Of a stretch of 64,000 bases of DNA, positions 34,495 through 43,329 are shown piece after piece (within the stretch, counting starts at the first letter, position 1; each line of letters opens with the position of its first letter). The notes under the pieces were generated by a model, which was not told the origin of the DNA, did no database searches, and was given only the letters and a program-made list of their open reading frames with translations. Source of the stretch: an uncultured Ruminiclostridium sp. (lineage in GTDB: Bacteria; Bacillota; Clostridia; Oscillospirales; Ruminococcaceae). The stretch spans positions 1 through 64,000 of the forward strand of contig CANRFO010000012.1 of the NCBI GenBank assembly GCA_947629925.1, read 5' to 3'. The translations under genes were made by a program, and so were the position numbers.

Positions 34495-34526
34495 GCTCTG
34501 CGAAGTAATTGCTTTGCAGGGCATTA
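34495..34526 (+). terminator. Terminator after the small lipoprotein gene
   Basis: GCTCTGCGAAG/CTTTGCAGGGC stem followed by ATTATTTTTT. It overlaps the end of the convergent MFS gene. Confidence 0.6.
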
Positions 34527-35705
34527 TTTTTTCAGTGTTTTTTGCTTTGTCAGCAATACTGTCCCTATCGCCAGAACAACAGGAAAAACCGCCCCGAACA
34601 CAAGCCCTGTCTGAAGTCGTCCGCCGTCTGCTCCCGAAACAAATCCCGCAAGGGTGGGACCCGACAGACAGCCCATATCTCCCGCCAGCGCCAGCAGCGC
34701 GAACATCGCAGTTCCGCCTTGGGGGTATCTCGCTCCCGCTATGCTGTAAGTCCCCGGCCACATTATCCCCACGGACAAACCCACCAGTGCGCACCCCGCA
34801 AATCCCAGTGCGGGAATAGGGGACAGGCACGCCGTCAGATAGCCTATTACACATAGCAGACAGCTTATCAGCATAAATTTTTCCAGCTTTATCCTTGCGC
34901 TGAATTTTCCGTAAAACAGCCTTGAACAGCCCATAAACACGGCGAACAGGCAGGGTCCCGCCAGATTCCCCACAGTGGGGTCAACGCCAAGTCCGTTCTG
35001 TGCAAATGCGGACGCCCACTGGCTCATTGAAAGCTCCGCCGCCCCTGCGCACAGCATCATCACGACCAGTATCCAGAACAGCCCCGTTTTTGCCAGCACA
35101 CGGACCTTCACTGCTCCGCCCTCTGGGGCAAGCTGCTTTATCTTTAAAATGGAAAAGAAAAATGCGTTGAACAGCGGTATCATTGCCCATATCACCGCCA
35201 TTATCCTCCAGTTCTCAATGCCGAACAGGAAGAAGAACAGCGTGGACATTCCCACGGCAAACACCTGTCCCCAGCAGTAAAACGAGTGGAGCAGGCTCAT
35301 AGCTCCCGATTTTTCATCGGTATCGCAGGCCTCCACAACAGGGCTGATGATAACTTCTATAAGTCCGCCGCCGAAAGCGTACAGCACCGAGCAAAGCATA
35401 AGCCACATATAAGGGTTTGGAAGCAGTGTCAGCGTTCCCATTCCGATAAAGCCTGCGGCGCTGAACAGGTGAGCCGCTATAACAAGGGGCTTATACCCTA
35501 TCCTGTCGCATATCTTTGAGGACAGCAGATCTACGCCCAGCTGAACGCCGAAGTTCACGGTGATAAGCAAGGTGAGCTGTTCCAGCGTTACGCCGAAGTC
35601 CTCTGACAGGAACACGAACAGCAACGGAGTGAAGTTGTTCACTATCGCCTGAGTTATGTAGCCTATATATGAAGCGGCAATTACCTTTTTTGTATTTTTA
35701 TCCAT
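34524..35705 (-). CDS. MFS transporter
   Basis: 393 residues, 12 membrane helices. The MFS loop 2-3 motif appears as D-L-L-S-S-K-I-C-D-R-I-G-Y-K-P. Helix 4-5 G-G-G-L-I-E-V-I-I-S-P-V-V and H-S-F-Y-C-W-G resemble the fucose/sugar-permease-like branch (FucP/YfmO type) more than drug antiporters. The substrate is not determined. Own promoter at 35739-35767. Confidence 0.88.
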   Translation of the reverse strand: MDKNTKKVIAASYIGYITQAIVNNFTPLLFVFLSEDFGVTLEQLTLLITVNFGVQLGVDLLSSKICDRIGYKPLVIAAHLFSAAGFIGMGTLTLLPNPYMWLMLCSVLYAFGGGLIEVIISPVVEACDTDEKSGAMSLLHSFYCWGQVFAVGMSTLFFFLFGIENWRIMAVIWAMIPLFNAFFFSILKIKQLAPEGGAVKVRVLAKTGLFWILVVMMLCAGAAELSMSQWASAFAQNGLGVDPTVGNLAGPCLFAVFMGCSRLFYGKFSARIKLEKFMLISCLLCVIGYLTACLSPIPALGFAGCALVGLSVGIMWPGTYSIAGARYPQGGTAMFALLALAGDMGCLSGPTLAGFVSGADGGRLQTGLVFGAVFPVVLAIGTVLLTKQKTLKK

Positions 35706-35738
35706 AATTTACCTATTATACATTTTAAATACTATACC

Positions 35739-35767
35739 ATTATACTACCCTTTTCGATATTAGTCAA
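35739..35767 (-). promoter_or_regulatory. Promoter of the MFS gene
   Basis: Minus strand TTGACT (35767-35762), 17-base spacer, TATAAT (35744-35739). Confidence 0.82.
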
Positions 35768-35948
35768 TAGTGCTGATCTTATACTGAAAAATCACCAAAA
35801 ATTACACAATATATTCACAAAAATTAGTATAAAATGCCCCTTGTGTTTTTGTAGTTATCTGATAAAATAACCGTATATCTGTACATTTTTTACTTTAATA
35901 TTCAGCTGATTTATTAAGTGGATTTAAGCAAAAAAGGAGGTAATGTCC

Positions 35949-37688
35949 GTGTTCCTTTTCAGATGGCTCTGGACGAATATGGAAGGCTACAAGGCGCGCT
36001 ATGTTCTGGCGATGTGTTTAAGCGTCGTGTGTCAGGTGATGTATCTGGTCACCCCTATGATGAGCCAGCAGATAGTCGATACCTTTATAATGCCCTCTGA
36101 CGCGGCGTACATAATAAAGACTCAGTCCGCCCTGCTCTGGCAGATGGTATGGATAATGATAGGGTTCACCTTCCTGAGAACAGTTATCCAGTATAGCACG
36201 AATATGCTGTATGAAGTGACCTCGCAGGCGCTTATCTACCGTGTGCGCAAGAAGATGTACGAGAACATAAACAAGCAGGACGCTACCTTCTATGACCGCT
36301 TCAGAACAGGCGACATCATGACCCGTATGACAGGCGATATAGATATGGTGCGCCATAGCGTTGCGTGGATAATCAAGACGGTAATTGAGAGCCTGACTCT
36401 GTTTGTCGCCTCCATAATTTACTTTTTCAGTATGGACTGGCTCACCGCAATATGCCTTATTGCGCTCACTCCTGTCATCTTCGGCGTATCGTTTTTCTTC
36501 AAGAAAAAGGTTCGCCCCATGTATGTGACCCTCCGTGAAAAGCTGTCGCTGATGAACACCGCCGCCGAGGAAAATATTTCGGGAAACCGTGTTGTAAAGG
36601 CGTTCGCCCGTGAGGATTACGAGATAGGAAAATTCGATGAAAAGAGCGTAGACTATTCCAAAGCCAACAAGAGAGCGGCGCTGACATGGCTGGACTTTTT
36701 CCCTATAATTGAAATAACCGCCCAGGCGCTGTCCGTTATACAGCTTTTGTTAGGCGGAATCTTCGCTATAAGCGGAAGAATAACGGTAGGCGAGTTCACC
36801 GCCTTTGCGGGACTTATCTGGACCCTTGCCAACCCTATGAGAAACATTGGCACGATAATCAACGACTTCCAGCGTTTCACCGCCTCTGCCAACAAGATAA
36901 TCGAAGTGTACTACGGGCGCTCCAAGATAGCTGACCGTGAGGACGCTATCGACCTGCCCGAACGCATAAAGGGCAGCATAGAGTTTCAGAACGTGGATTT
37001 CAGCTACGGCGATATACAGGTGCTCCACGACATAAATCTTAAGATCGAGCCGGGCGAAACGGTAGCGATAATGGGACCCACAGGCAGCGGCAAGACCACT
37101 CTTGTGGAGCTTATTGCCCGCATTTACGACGTGAACGGCGGCAAGGTCACCGTTGACGGCAACGACGTGCGTATGCTGAAATTAAAACAGCTGAGAGGCT
37201 CTATCGGTATGGCTACCCAGGACGTTCTCCTTTACTCCGACACAATTGACGGAAACATCGCTTTCGGCAACACCTCGATGAGCGAGGAGGAGGTAGTCCG
37301 CTGTGCGGAATACGCCGACGCAGACGGCTTTATCAGAAAGCTGTCCGAGGGATATGAAACGATAGTCGGCGAGCGCGGCGTGGGACTTTCGGGCGGACAA
37401 AAACAGCGTATCGCTCTTGCGAGAGCGCTGGCGGTGAAGCCTGCGATTCTTGTCCTTGACGACACCACCTCGGCAGTCGACCTTGAAACTGAAACACATA
37501 TACAGGAAAGTCTGAGAAATCTTGACTTCCCCTGCACGAAAATAATAATAGCCCAGCGCATTTCCTCCGCCAAGGACGCCGACAAGATAGTTATTCTCCA
37601 GAACGGAACCATAGCGGACGTGGGAACTCACGAAGAGCTTATACAGCGCGAGGGCTATTACCGTGAAGTCTACGAGCTTCAGCACTGA
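35949..37688 (+). CDS. ABC exporter half-transporter with degenerate ATP site (subunit A of a heterodimer)
   Basis: About 579 residues. GTG 35949 is preferred: AGGAGG ends 8 bases before it, whereas ATG 35943 is only 2 bases away. A six-helix membrane domain (about 15-320) is followed by an ATPase. Walker A is GPTGSGKT and the signature LSGGQKQR is canonical, but Walker B reads VLDDTTSAVD (Asp in place of the catalytic Glu) and the switch His is Gln (I-A-Q-R-I-S-S). Its own ATP site is thus degenerate, as in BmrC, LmrC and TM287-type partners. It forms a pair with the next gene, 17 bases on. Confidence 0.9.
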   Translation: MFLFRWLWTNMEGYKARYVLAMCLSVVCQVMYLVTPMMSQQIVDTFIMPSDAAYIIKTQSALLWQMVWIMIGFTFLRTVIQYSTNMLYEVTSQALIYRVRKKMYENINKQDATFYDRFRTGDIMTRMTGDIDMVRHSVAWIIKTVIESLTLFVASIIYFFSMDWLTAICLIALTPVIFGVSFFFKKKVRPMYVTLREKLSLMNTAAEENISGNRVVKAFAREDYEIGKFDEKSVDYSKANKRAALTWLDFFPIIEITAQALSVIQLLLGGIFAISGRITVGEFTAFAGLIWTLANPMRNIGTIINDFQRFTASANKIIEVYYGRSKIADREDAIDLPERIKGSIEFQNVDFSYGDIQVLHDINLKIEPGETVAIMGPTGSGKTTLVELIARIYDVNGGKVTVDGNDVRMLKLKQLRGSIGMATQDVLLYSDTIDGNIAFGNTSMSEEEVVRCAEYADADGFIRKLSEGYETIVGERGVGLSGGQKQRIALARALAVKPAILVLDDTTSAVDLETETHIQESLRNLDFPCTKIIIAQRISSAKDADKIVILQNGTIADVGTHEELIQREGYYREVYELQH

Positions 37689-37705
37689 GGAAAGGGGGAA
37701 TATAT

Positions 37706-39475
37706 ATGGCAAGAAATAAATTCGACATTGACGAGACCCTTGAAAGCCCCTTTGACATACGCCACTTAAAGCGTTCTCTTGTCTACTGCGGAAAATATAA
37801 GGGGAAAATATTCTTCTCGCTGACCCTCAGCGCATTATCGGTCATAGCAGGACTTTTCGGTCCTATGATAACCCAGTATGTGCTGGACGTTTCCATTCCT
37901 GCGGGAAATGTGGCTGAGGTACTGATAATGAGCGGACTTTTCCTGCTCACCATAATCGTCAGCGTTCTCCTTTCCGTAAGCCGCTCCAGAATAATGACCA
38001 AGGTGGGGCAGGACATAGTTTACGACATCAGAAAGGATCTTTTCGAGCATTTACAGCGCCTGTCCTTCGAGTATTACGACAGCCGCCCTCACGGAAAGAT
38101 ACTGACCCGCGTCATAAACTACATAAACAGCATTTCCGACCTGATGACAAACGGTCTTATCAACTTTATCCTTGAAATATTCAACCTTATCTTCATCACC
38201 ATCTTTATGTTCTTCGTTTCCTGGAGGATCGCCCTTGTTATTCTCTGCGGACTTCCGATATTCCTCGGGATAATGCTGATAATCAAGAACAAACAGCGCC
38301 GCGCATGGCAGCAGGTGAGCAACAAGAGCAGCAATATGAACGCCTATATCCACGAGAGCATCGTGGGAACAAAGGTAACTCAGCTTTTCACCCGCGAGGA
38401 GGAAAACGCCGAGATATTCGACCGCCTTCAGAACAACTACCGCAAAAGCTGGATGAGAGCGGTAATTTTCAGCAATATGGTATGGCCTACCGTGGACGAT
38501 ATCTCTATCGTTGTAAGAGGCGCAATTTACATAACGGGACTTTTAGTGTTCGGAACAGGCGTTGTTTCTCTTGGAAACATCGTCGCTATGTGCAGCTACG
38601 CCTCACGATTCTGGCAGCCCTTGCTGAACCTTTCCAACCTGATGAACACGTTTATCAACGCCGTCGCATATCTTGAGCGTATCTTTGAAACGATGGACGA
38701 GCCGATAGCCGTGGACGACGCTCCCGACGCAAAGGAAATGCCCGACATCAAGGGCGAAGTGAGCTTCAAGAATGTCACCTTCAAGTACGACACAGGGCCT
38801 ATTGTTCTGGAAAATCTTTCCTTTACCGCAAAGCCAGGCGAGAGCATAGCCCTTGTGGGACCCACAGGCGCAGGCAAGACCACGATAGTGAACCTTATCA
38901 GCCGCTTTTACAACCTGACAGGCGGCGAGGTGGACATTGACGGAGTGGACATCTCCTCGGTGACCCTCCACTCCCTGCGCAGTCAGATGGGCATAATGCT
39001 CCAGGACAGCTTTATTTTCAGCGGCACTATAATGGACAACATAAAGTACGGCAGGCTTGACGCCACCGACGAGGAGGCTGCCGCCGCTGCAAAGGTAGTG
39101 GGCGTGGACGAATTTATACAGACCCTCCCCGACGGCTACAACACCGTGGTGAACGAGCGGGGCGCAGGACTTTCACAAGGACAGAAACAGCTTATCGCCT
39201 TTGCAAGGACTATCCTTGCCGACCCGAAAATACTTGTGCTGGACGAGGCGACCTCTTCTATCGACGCCAAGACTGAGCGCTATCTGCAAAGAGGTATCGA
39301 CCACCTGCTCAAGGGCAGAACCAGCTTCATCATCGCTCACCGTCTTTCCACTATCAGAAATTGCGACAGGATAATGTACATCAGCAACAAGGGCATTACC
39401 GAAAGCGGCACTCATGAGGAGCTTTTGGCAAAGAAAGGCGATTATTACCACCTGTATAATTCTCAGGCGATATGA
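37706..39475 (+). CDS. ABC exporter half-transporter with canonical ATP site (subunit B of a heterodimer)
   Basis: 589 residues: membrane domain (about 30-335) and ATPase with Walker A GPTGAGKT, Walker B LVLDEATSSID and switch His in IIAHRLST. Its signature is LSQGQ rather than LSGGQ, which completes the degenerate site on the partner. Such asymmetric pairs export drugs, lipids or peptides; the substrate is unknown here. AAAGGGGG precedes the ATG. A bidirectional terminator follows. Confidence 0.92.
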   Translation: MARNKFDIDETLESPFDIRHLKRSLVYCGKYKGKIFFSLTLSALSVIAGLFGPMITQYVLDVSIPAGNVAEVLIMSGLFLLTIIVSVLLSVSRSRIMTKVGQDIVYDIRKDLFEHLQRLSFEYYDSRPHGKILTRVINYINSISDLMTNGLINFILEIFNLIFITIFMFFVSWRIALVILCGLPIFLGIMLIIKNKQRRAWQQVSNKSSNMNAYIHESIVGTKVTQLFTREEENAEIFDRLQNNYRKSWMRAVIFSNMVWPTVDDISIVVRGAIYITGLLVFGTGVVSLGNIVAMCSYASRFWQPLLNLSNLMNTFINAVAYLERIFETMDEPIAVDDAPDAKEMPDIKGEVSFKNVTFKYDTGPIVLENLSFTAKPGESIALVGPTGAGKTTIVNLISRFYNLTGGEVDIDGVDISSVTLHSLRSQMGIMLQDSFIFSGTIMDNIKYGRLDATDEEAAAAAKVVGVDEFIQTLPDGYNTVVNERGAGLSQGQKQLIAFARTILADPKILVLDEATSSIDAKTERYLQRGIDHLLKGRTSFIIAHRLSTIRNCDRIMYISNKGITESGTHEELLAKKGDYYHLYNSQAI

Positions 39476-39505
39476 CCGAAGGTTGTCAGAAAATATCACA
39501 AAAGA

Positions 39506-39536
39506 AAAGGGACTGTCGGATAATGACAGTCCCTTT
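39506..39536. terminator. Bidirectional terminator
   Basis: AAAGGGACTGTC/GACAGTCCCTTT, a 12-bp perfect stem with a 7-base loop, between the ABC pair and the convergent HD-domain gene. Confidence 0.88.
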
Positions 39537-39563
39537 CATTATTTTATTTTTCTATGAACGCTT

Positions 39564-40067
39564 TTAAAGCCTCTCCGTCAGCCTGTCAACGTAAGCGTTG
39601 CTGTACGGCTGTATCCTCAGCGTTTCCAGCAAAGAACACCACTTGTCCGCTCCGCATAACAGCCAGCCTTCCTTGCTATGCGGCACTCTTGTGATAGTCA
39701 GCGGGAACATATGGCAGATTATCATGTCGTATTCCTTTTTTGAAACGTTAAAATACTTTCTTGCGTTTTTAGCGGCGGTGACTGGGTGAGTAAAGCCGTG
39801 AAGTCCCAGCTTTTTCATTTCCTCAGGCATTTTTTTCCTGTGCCAGTCGTACATAAAAAAGTCGTGGAGCAGTACGCCTGTTACCAGCGCTCTTATATTG
39901 CACCTTACGTTGAACAGCCTTGACATCAAAAGCGCATACTTCGCCACCATGAAGCAGTGGGTGTAAACGCTTATATCTCCATGCTGTATGCAGTTTTTCG
40001 ACTGCTTTACCAATTCGCATGAAAGAATATCCCCGCCGTATTTCAGTATGACCTGTTCCGCCTTCAT
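39564..40067 (-). CDS. HD-domain phosphohydrolase-like protein
   Basis: 167 residues. The HD core is visible: His in V-Y-T-H-C-F-M-V, the H-D pair in G-V-L-L-H-D-F-F-M-Y-D-W, His in F-T-H-P-V-T-A-A and a later I-I-C-H-M-F-P. The family hydrolyses phosphate esters of nucleotides or related molecules. It overlaps the upstream membrane gene by 4 bases (ATGA). Confidence 0.85.
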   Translation of the reverse strand: MKAEQVILKYGGDILSCELVKQSKNCIQHGDISVYTHCFMVAKYALLMSRLFNVRCNIRALVTGVLLHDFFMYDWHRKKMPEEMKKLGLHGFTHPVTAAKNARKYFNVSKKEYDMIICHMFPLTITRVPHSKEGWLLCGADKWCSLLETLRIQPYSNAYVDRLTERL

Positions 40068-40744
40068 ATCTCAGTATCCTCTGTTTCATTTTCCTCGGCG
40101 GCTTGTTCAGCCTCCTCACTGCTTCTGCGGAGAATAGCGGTCAGGTGACCGAAGATACGTCCGACTTTAAGGCGCTTTTCATGAAGCAAGATCTTTATCT
40201 GCTCAGGCGACAAGCGGTGGAGCAGGTCTTTAAGGTCAAGGTTTTTCTTTACTGTAAAGATTATGTCTATCGAAACGACCACCATCATAAAGCAGTCAAA
40301 TCCCACCATGAAAGGATAAGGAACGGCGGTGCAAAGCTTCAGCATGAAAGGAAAGATGATATAAACCATAAGAAGCGACATCATTCCCCATGTGAGAGAG
40401 CTGAGCAGGGAAATACGGTTCTTGTATGTAAATTTCATCATGCTGTAATCCCAGAACTGCCTTTTAAACAGCGCCTCCATAAGCCAGCCTGTAAAGTATT
40501 CGAGCACCGTGCAGAAAATAAGTCCAGCGAGGAAAACGAAGAAACCGTTGCTTCTGAACGGCGTAGCCACAAGAATAATTATACAGCCGCCCACTCCGTA
40601 GATAGGGATATAAGGACCTTTGAGAGAGCCGCGGTTTATAAACCTGCGGTGATAAAGGGACTCGACAGTGCTTTCGTAAGCCCAGCCCACGATCGTGAAC
40701 AGAAAGAACATGAAGACCCATTGTTCAATGTGTAGATTTTCCAT
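40064..40744 (-). CDS. Putative ABC-transporter-type membrane protein (CmpB/DUF1113 family)
   Basis: 226 residues with about five membrane segments. The family pattern F-T-I-V-G-W-x-Y-E-S-x-x-E-S-L-x-x-R-R-F-I-N-R-G-x-L-x-G-P-x-x-P-I-Y-G is clear, with Y-F-T-G-W-L-M-E-A-L-F after it. The family is named as an ABC permease but has no partner ATPase here and its role is not known. The charged C-terminus ends in an acidic run. It is co-transcribed with the HD protein. Confidence 0.85.
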   Translation of the reverse strand: MENLHIEQWVFMFFLFTIVGWAYESTVESLYHRRFINRGSLKGPYIPIYGVGGCIIILVATPFRSNGFFVFLAGLIFCTVLEYFTGWLMEALFKRQFWDYSMMKFTYKNRISLLSSLTWGMMSLLMVYIIFPFMLKLCTAVPYPFMVGFDCFMMVVVSIDIIFTVKKNLDLKDLLHRLSPEQIKILLHEKRLKVGRIFGHLTAILRRSSEEAEQAAEENETEDTEI

Positions 40745-40856
40745 TTTTCTCCCGATTTGTTATAAAATTTTTCTTTTTTATCTATATGCGTAAATTTCGG
40801 CACAAAATGCCCGAATGAATTTATTTTACCACTGTAAAGGCAAAATGTCAATGAAA

Positions 40857-40880
40857 AAAGGTGAGCATATGCTCACCTTT
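40857..40880. terminator. Perfect 24-bp palindrome, terminator
   Basis: AAAGGTGAGCATATGCTCACCTTT. On the minus strand it is followed by TTTCATTG, placing it as a terminator of the CofE-like gene. The absence of a loop means it could also be a dimer-binding operator. Confidence 0.6.
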
Positions 40881-40939
40881 GTATTCCTTGACAAAAAGCT
40901 GTCCGAGTGATATATTTGAATTGTAAAATTTGCTGATGT

Positions 40940-41710
40940 TCATTCCGCGTCGGCGGCTTCAGACTTTTTCATTTCTTCCTGTGCAAGTTCAAGATCTTTT
41001 CCCACCAGCTTTTCAACTTTGCGGACGATAGCAAGGGGAGTCTGGCAGAAGCCCTGATCGTGAGGATTGTCGCGGTAAAGCTGCTCGCAGAATTTATCGG
41101 GCATATCCTTGTCGCTCTTGCCGAGGACGTTGCAGCCAAGGTCATTCGCGTCCACGATGACCACGGGAACGCCTGTGTGCGCTTTAAGGTCGGCGGCGGC
41201 TCCGTCGGGATCTTCAGGCGCCATCTTTGCATATTCGTTATATGGCGGAACGTTGTATTCGCTGGGACCGTCGATAGCCCTTGCCTTCATTCCCAGAATG
41301 TTGTAGAACACGCCTCTCTTGCCGAAAAGCTTACATATCCCCGCGACGGCGGCGGCAAAAAGGACCTTGACCCTGCCGCATTCACGCAGACACAGCTCCA
41401 TCGTGGAGGGAGCGCCGATACCGATACCCGCGTCGGATTTGTACACGAATTTTACGAGAAATTTAGCCAGACGGCTGACCTTTATATCGCTCACCTTCAG
41501 CGCACGGCCCTGTGTTATGGCAACTATCTTTTCGGAAATGAAAATCATATCTCCCTCTTCAAGATAGTCCATGACGTACTTGTCCATAAGGTCGTTCATC
41601 ACGTCCTCTTTCATAACGACGTGAGTTTTGATGGGAAAGCGGGCGTAGGTGCCCCAGTCGGTTTTTATTGTAAGATTTTTGCCCTCGTTGGGCTTGAACG
41701 GCATTTCCAT
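40940..41710 (-). CDS. F420-0:gamma-glutamyl ligase-like (CofE-like) protein
   Basis: 256 residues. It shares the CofE fold pattern: the threshold G-D-M-I-F-I-S-E-K-I-V-A-I-T-Q-G-R (about 52-70), D-G-P-S near the middle and V-D-A-N-D-L-G-C-N-V-L-G late. CofE adds glutamate to coenzyme F420. No other F420 biosynthesis gene is visible here, and most gut Clostridia are not known F420 producers, so this branch probably ligates another substrate. Single-gene unit. Confidence 0.82.
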   Translation of the reverse strand: MEMPFKPNEGKNLTIKTDWGTYARFPIKTHVVMKEDVMNDLMDKYVMDYLEEGDMIFISEKIVAITQGRALKVSDIKVSRLAKFLVKFVYKSDAGIGIGAPSTMELCLRECGRVKVLFAAAVAGICKLFGKRGVFYNILGMKARAIDGPSEYNVPPYNEYAKMAPEDPDGAAADLKAHTGVPVVIVDANDLGCNVLGKSDKDMPDKFCEQLYRDNPHDQGFCQTPLAIVRKVEKLVGKDLELAQEEMKKSEAADAE

Positions 41711-41802
41711 GTTTAAAATTCCTTTTATTTTTACATATTTTGTATTATTATATCACTCATTCATCGAATAGTCAAGAATAAACAAATCGGAGGAGCAAGA
41801 AA

Positions 41803-43101
41803 ATGAGCGTTTCAACACCTGTACATGACTTTCTCAGAGTATATTCGGCGCAGGATCCTGTTCGCTGTCATATGCCCGGGGGAAAGAGAACGCCTTTTGA
41901 TATCACGGAGATAGACGGCGCAGACAGTCTTTACGAAGCCGATGGGATAATCGGCGAAAGTGAGCAGAACGCCGCCCGTCTTTTCGGTGCGGCAAAGACG
42001 GTATATTCCTGCGGGGGAAGCACTCTGGCTATACAGGCGATGCTTGCGGCGGCTAAGGCGGAAAATCCCACGAAGACCCGCGTCGCCGCCTCGCGCTTCT
42101 GCCACAGGAGCCTTGTTTCAGCCTGCGCTCTGCTGGGGCTGGAAATAGACTGGATAATGCCGTCTGACTTTCTTTCCTGCAATATCACCACATGGGAAGC
42201 CCGCGAGAAAATAAACGACAAGACGCTTTGCCTTTTTGTGCAGAGCATTGATTATTACGGAGGGGAATGTGACATAAGTGACTTTTCCCTGCTTTGCAGG
42301 GAAAAGAAGATACCTCTGCTGGCAGACAACGCCCACGGCGCTTATCTTGTCTTTACCGACAGGCACCCGCTGAAGCTGGGAGCGGATATGACCGCAGACA
42401 GCGCCCATAAGACTCTCCCCTGCATAACGGGCGGAGCGTACCTTCATATATCCGAAAACGCTCCCCTTCCCTTTTCACAGCGTGCCAAGGAATTTACCGC
42501 GCTTTTCGGAAGCTCCAGCCCTTCTTATCTGATACTGGACAGCCTTGACCTTTGCAACAGACATATTGAGGAGGAAAAGACCCGCGCGGCTCAGGTGTTT
42601 TCTGAGATAAAAAGGCTGAAAAATTCTCTTCTTACAGCGGGCTACCACCTGAGAAAAAGCGACCTTATGAGAATAACCATAGACGCAAACAAGTATGGAT
42701 ACAGCGGTTCGGAGCTTTTGAAGCTCCTGCGGATGAACGGCGTTTCAGCTGAGTTTGCGGACAGCAGATACACTGTTCTGCTGTTTTCCACTGGGCAGAA
42801 CTTCGCGGATTTCTCCGCCGTTCTTACCGCCGCCTCCCGCATACCGAAGCGCCCTGAGATCGTTTCGGAGGAATATGAAGCGGTGATACCGCCTGTCGTC
42901 CTCTCCCCGAGGGAAGCGGTATTTTCACAGACCGAGGAGATAAGCGCCGCAAAAGCCGAGGGAAGAGTTTGCGGCGGAGTGAGCTGCCCCTGCCCGCCCT
43001 GCGTTCCCATAGTGATGCCGGGTGAACTTTTCACATCTCAGGCAGTAAAACTGCTCAGGCAGTACGGCGTTGAAACGGTAAAGGCGGTAGTCAGGAAATG
43101 A
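41803..43101 (+). CDS. Orn/Lys/Arg decarboxylase-like PLP enzyme (short form)
   Basis: 432 residues of the Firmicute short-form Orn/Lys/Arg decarboxylase-like group. Features: H-M-P-G-G-K-R-T, G-A-A-K-T-V-Y-S-C-G-G-S-T, the D-N-A-H-G-A-Y segment, and the PLP lysine in D-S-A-H-K-T-L-P. The C-terminal domain includes a Cys-Pro-Cys-Pro-Pro-Cys-Val-Pro stretch where the family has P-x-P-P-G-x-P. GGAGG precedes the ATG. Likely an amino-acid decarboxylase; the substrate is not decided. Confidence 0.85.
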   Translation: MSVSTPVHDFLRVYSAQDPVRCHMPGGKRTPFDITEIDGADSLYEADGIIGESEQNAARLFGAAKTVYSCGGSTLAIQAMLAAAKAENPTKTRVAASRFCHRSLVSACALLGLEIDWIMPSDFLSCNITTWEAREKINDKTLCLFVQSIDYYGGECDISDFSLLCREKKIPLLADNAHGAYLVFTDRHPLKLGADMTADSAHKTLPCITGGAYLHISENAPLPFSQRAKEFTALFGSSSPSYLILDSLDLCNRHIEEEKTRAAQVFSEIKRLKNSLLTAGYHLRKSDLMRITIDANKYGYSGSELLKLLRMNGVSAEFADSRYTVLLFSTGQNFADFSAVLTAASRIPKRPEIVSEEYEAVIPPVVLSPREAVFSQTEEISAAKAEGRVCGGVSCPCPPCVPIVMPGELFTSQAVKLLRQYGVETVKAVVRK

Positions 43102-43152
43102 ACAGAGATCTATGAACATCTTTGATCAAATGTAAAAATATTTCCTAATATG

Positions 43153-43198
43153 AAAACCTCCCTAAAGCTGCACCTAAGTGCGGCTGCGGGAGGTTTTT
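43153..43198. terminator. Bidirectional terminator
   Basis: AAACCTCCC/GGGAGGTTTTT with an inner GTGC/GCAC-type stem, between the decarboxylase and the convergent clostripain gene. Confidence 0.85.
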
Positions 43199-43329
43199 AA
43201 TTTCAGCAAAAGCAGGAGTTTACCTCGGAAAACTTATGTTTCTTCTTTCGGGATACTGTCTGGTTTGACCTCATACCCGTATCCTGCCGATAAAGGGAAC
43301 GTATCTTTATAAAATCAATATCCTCACGG

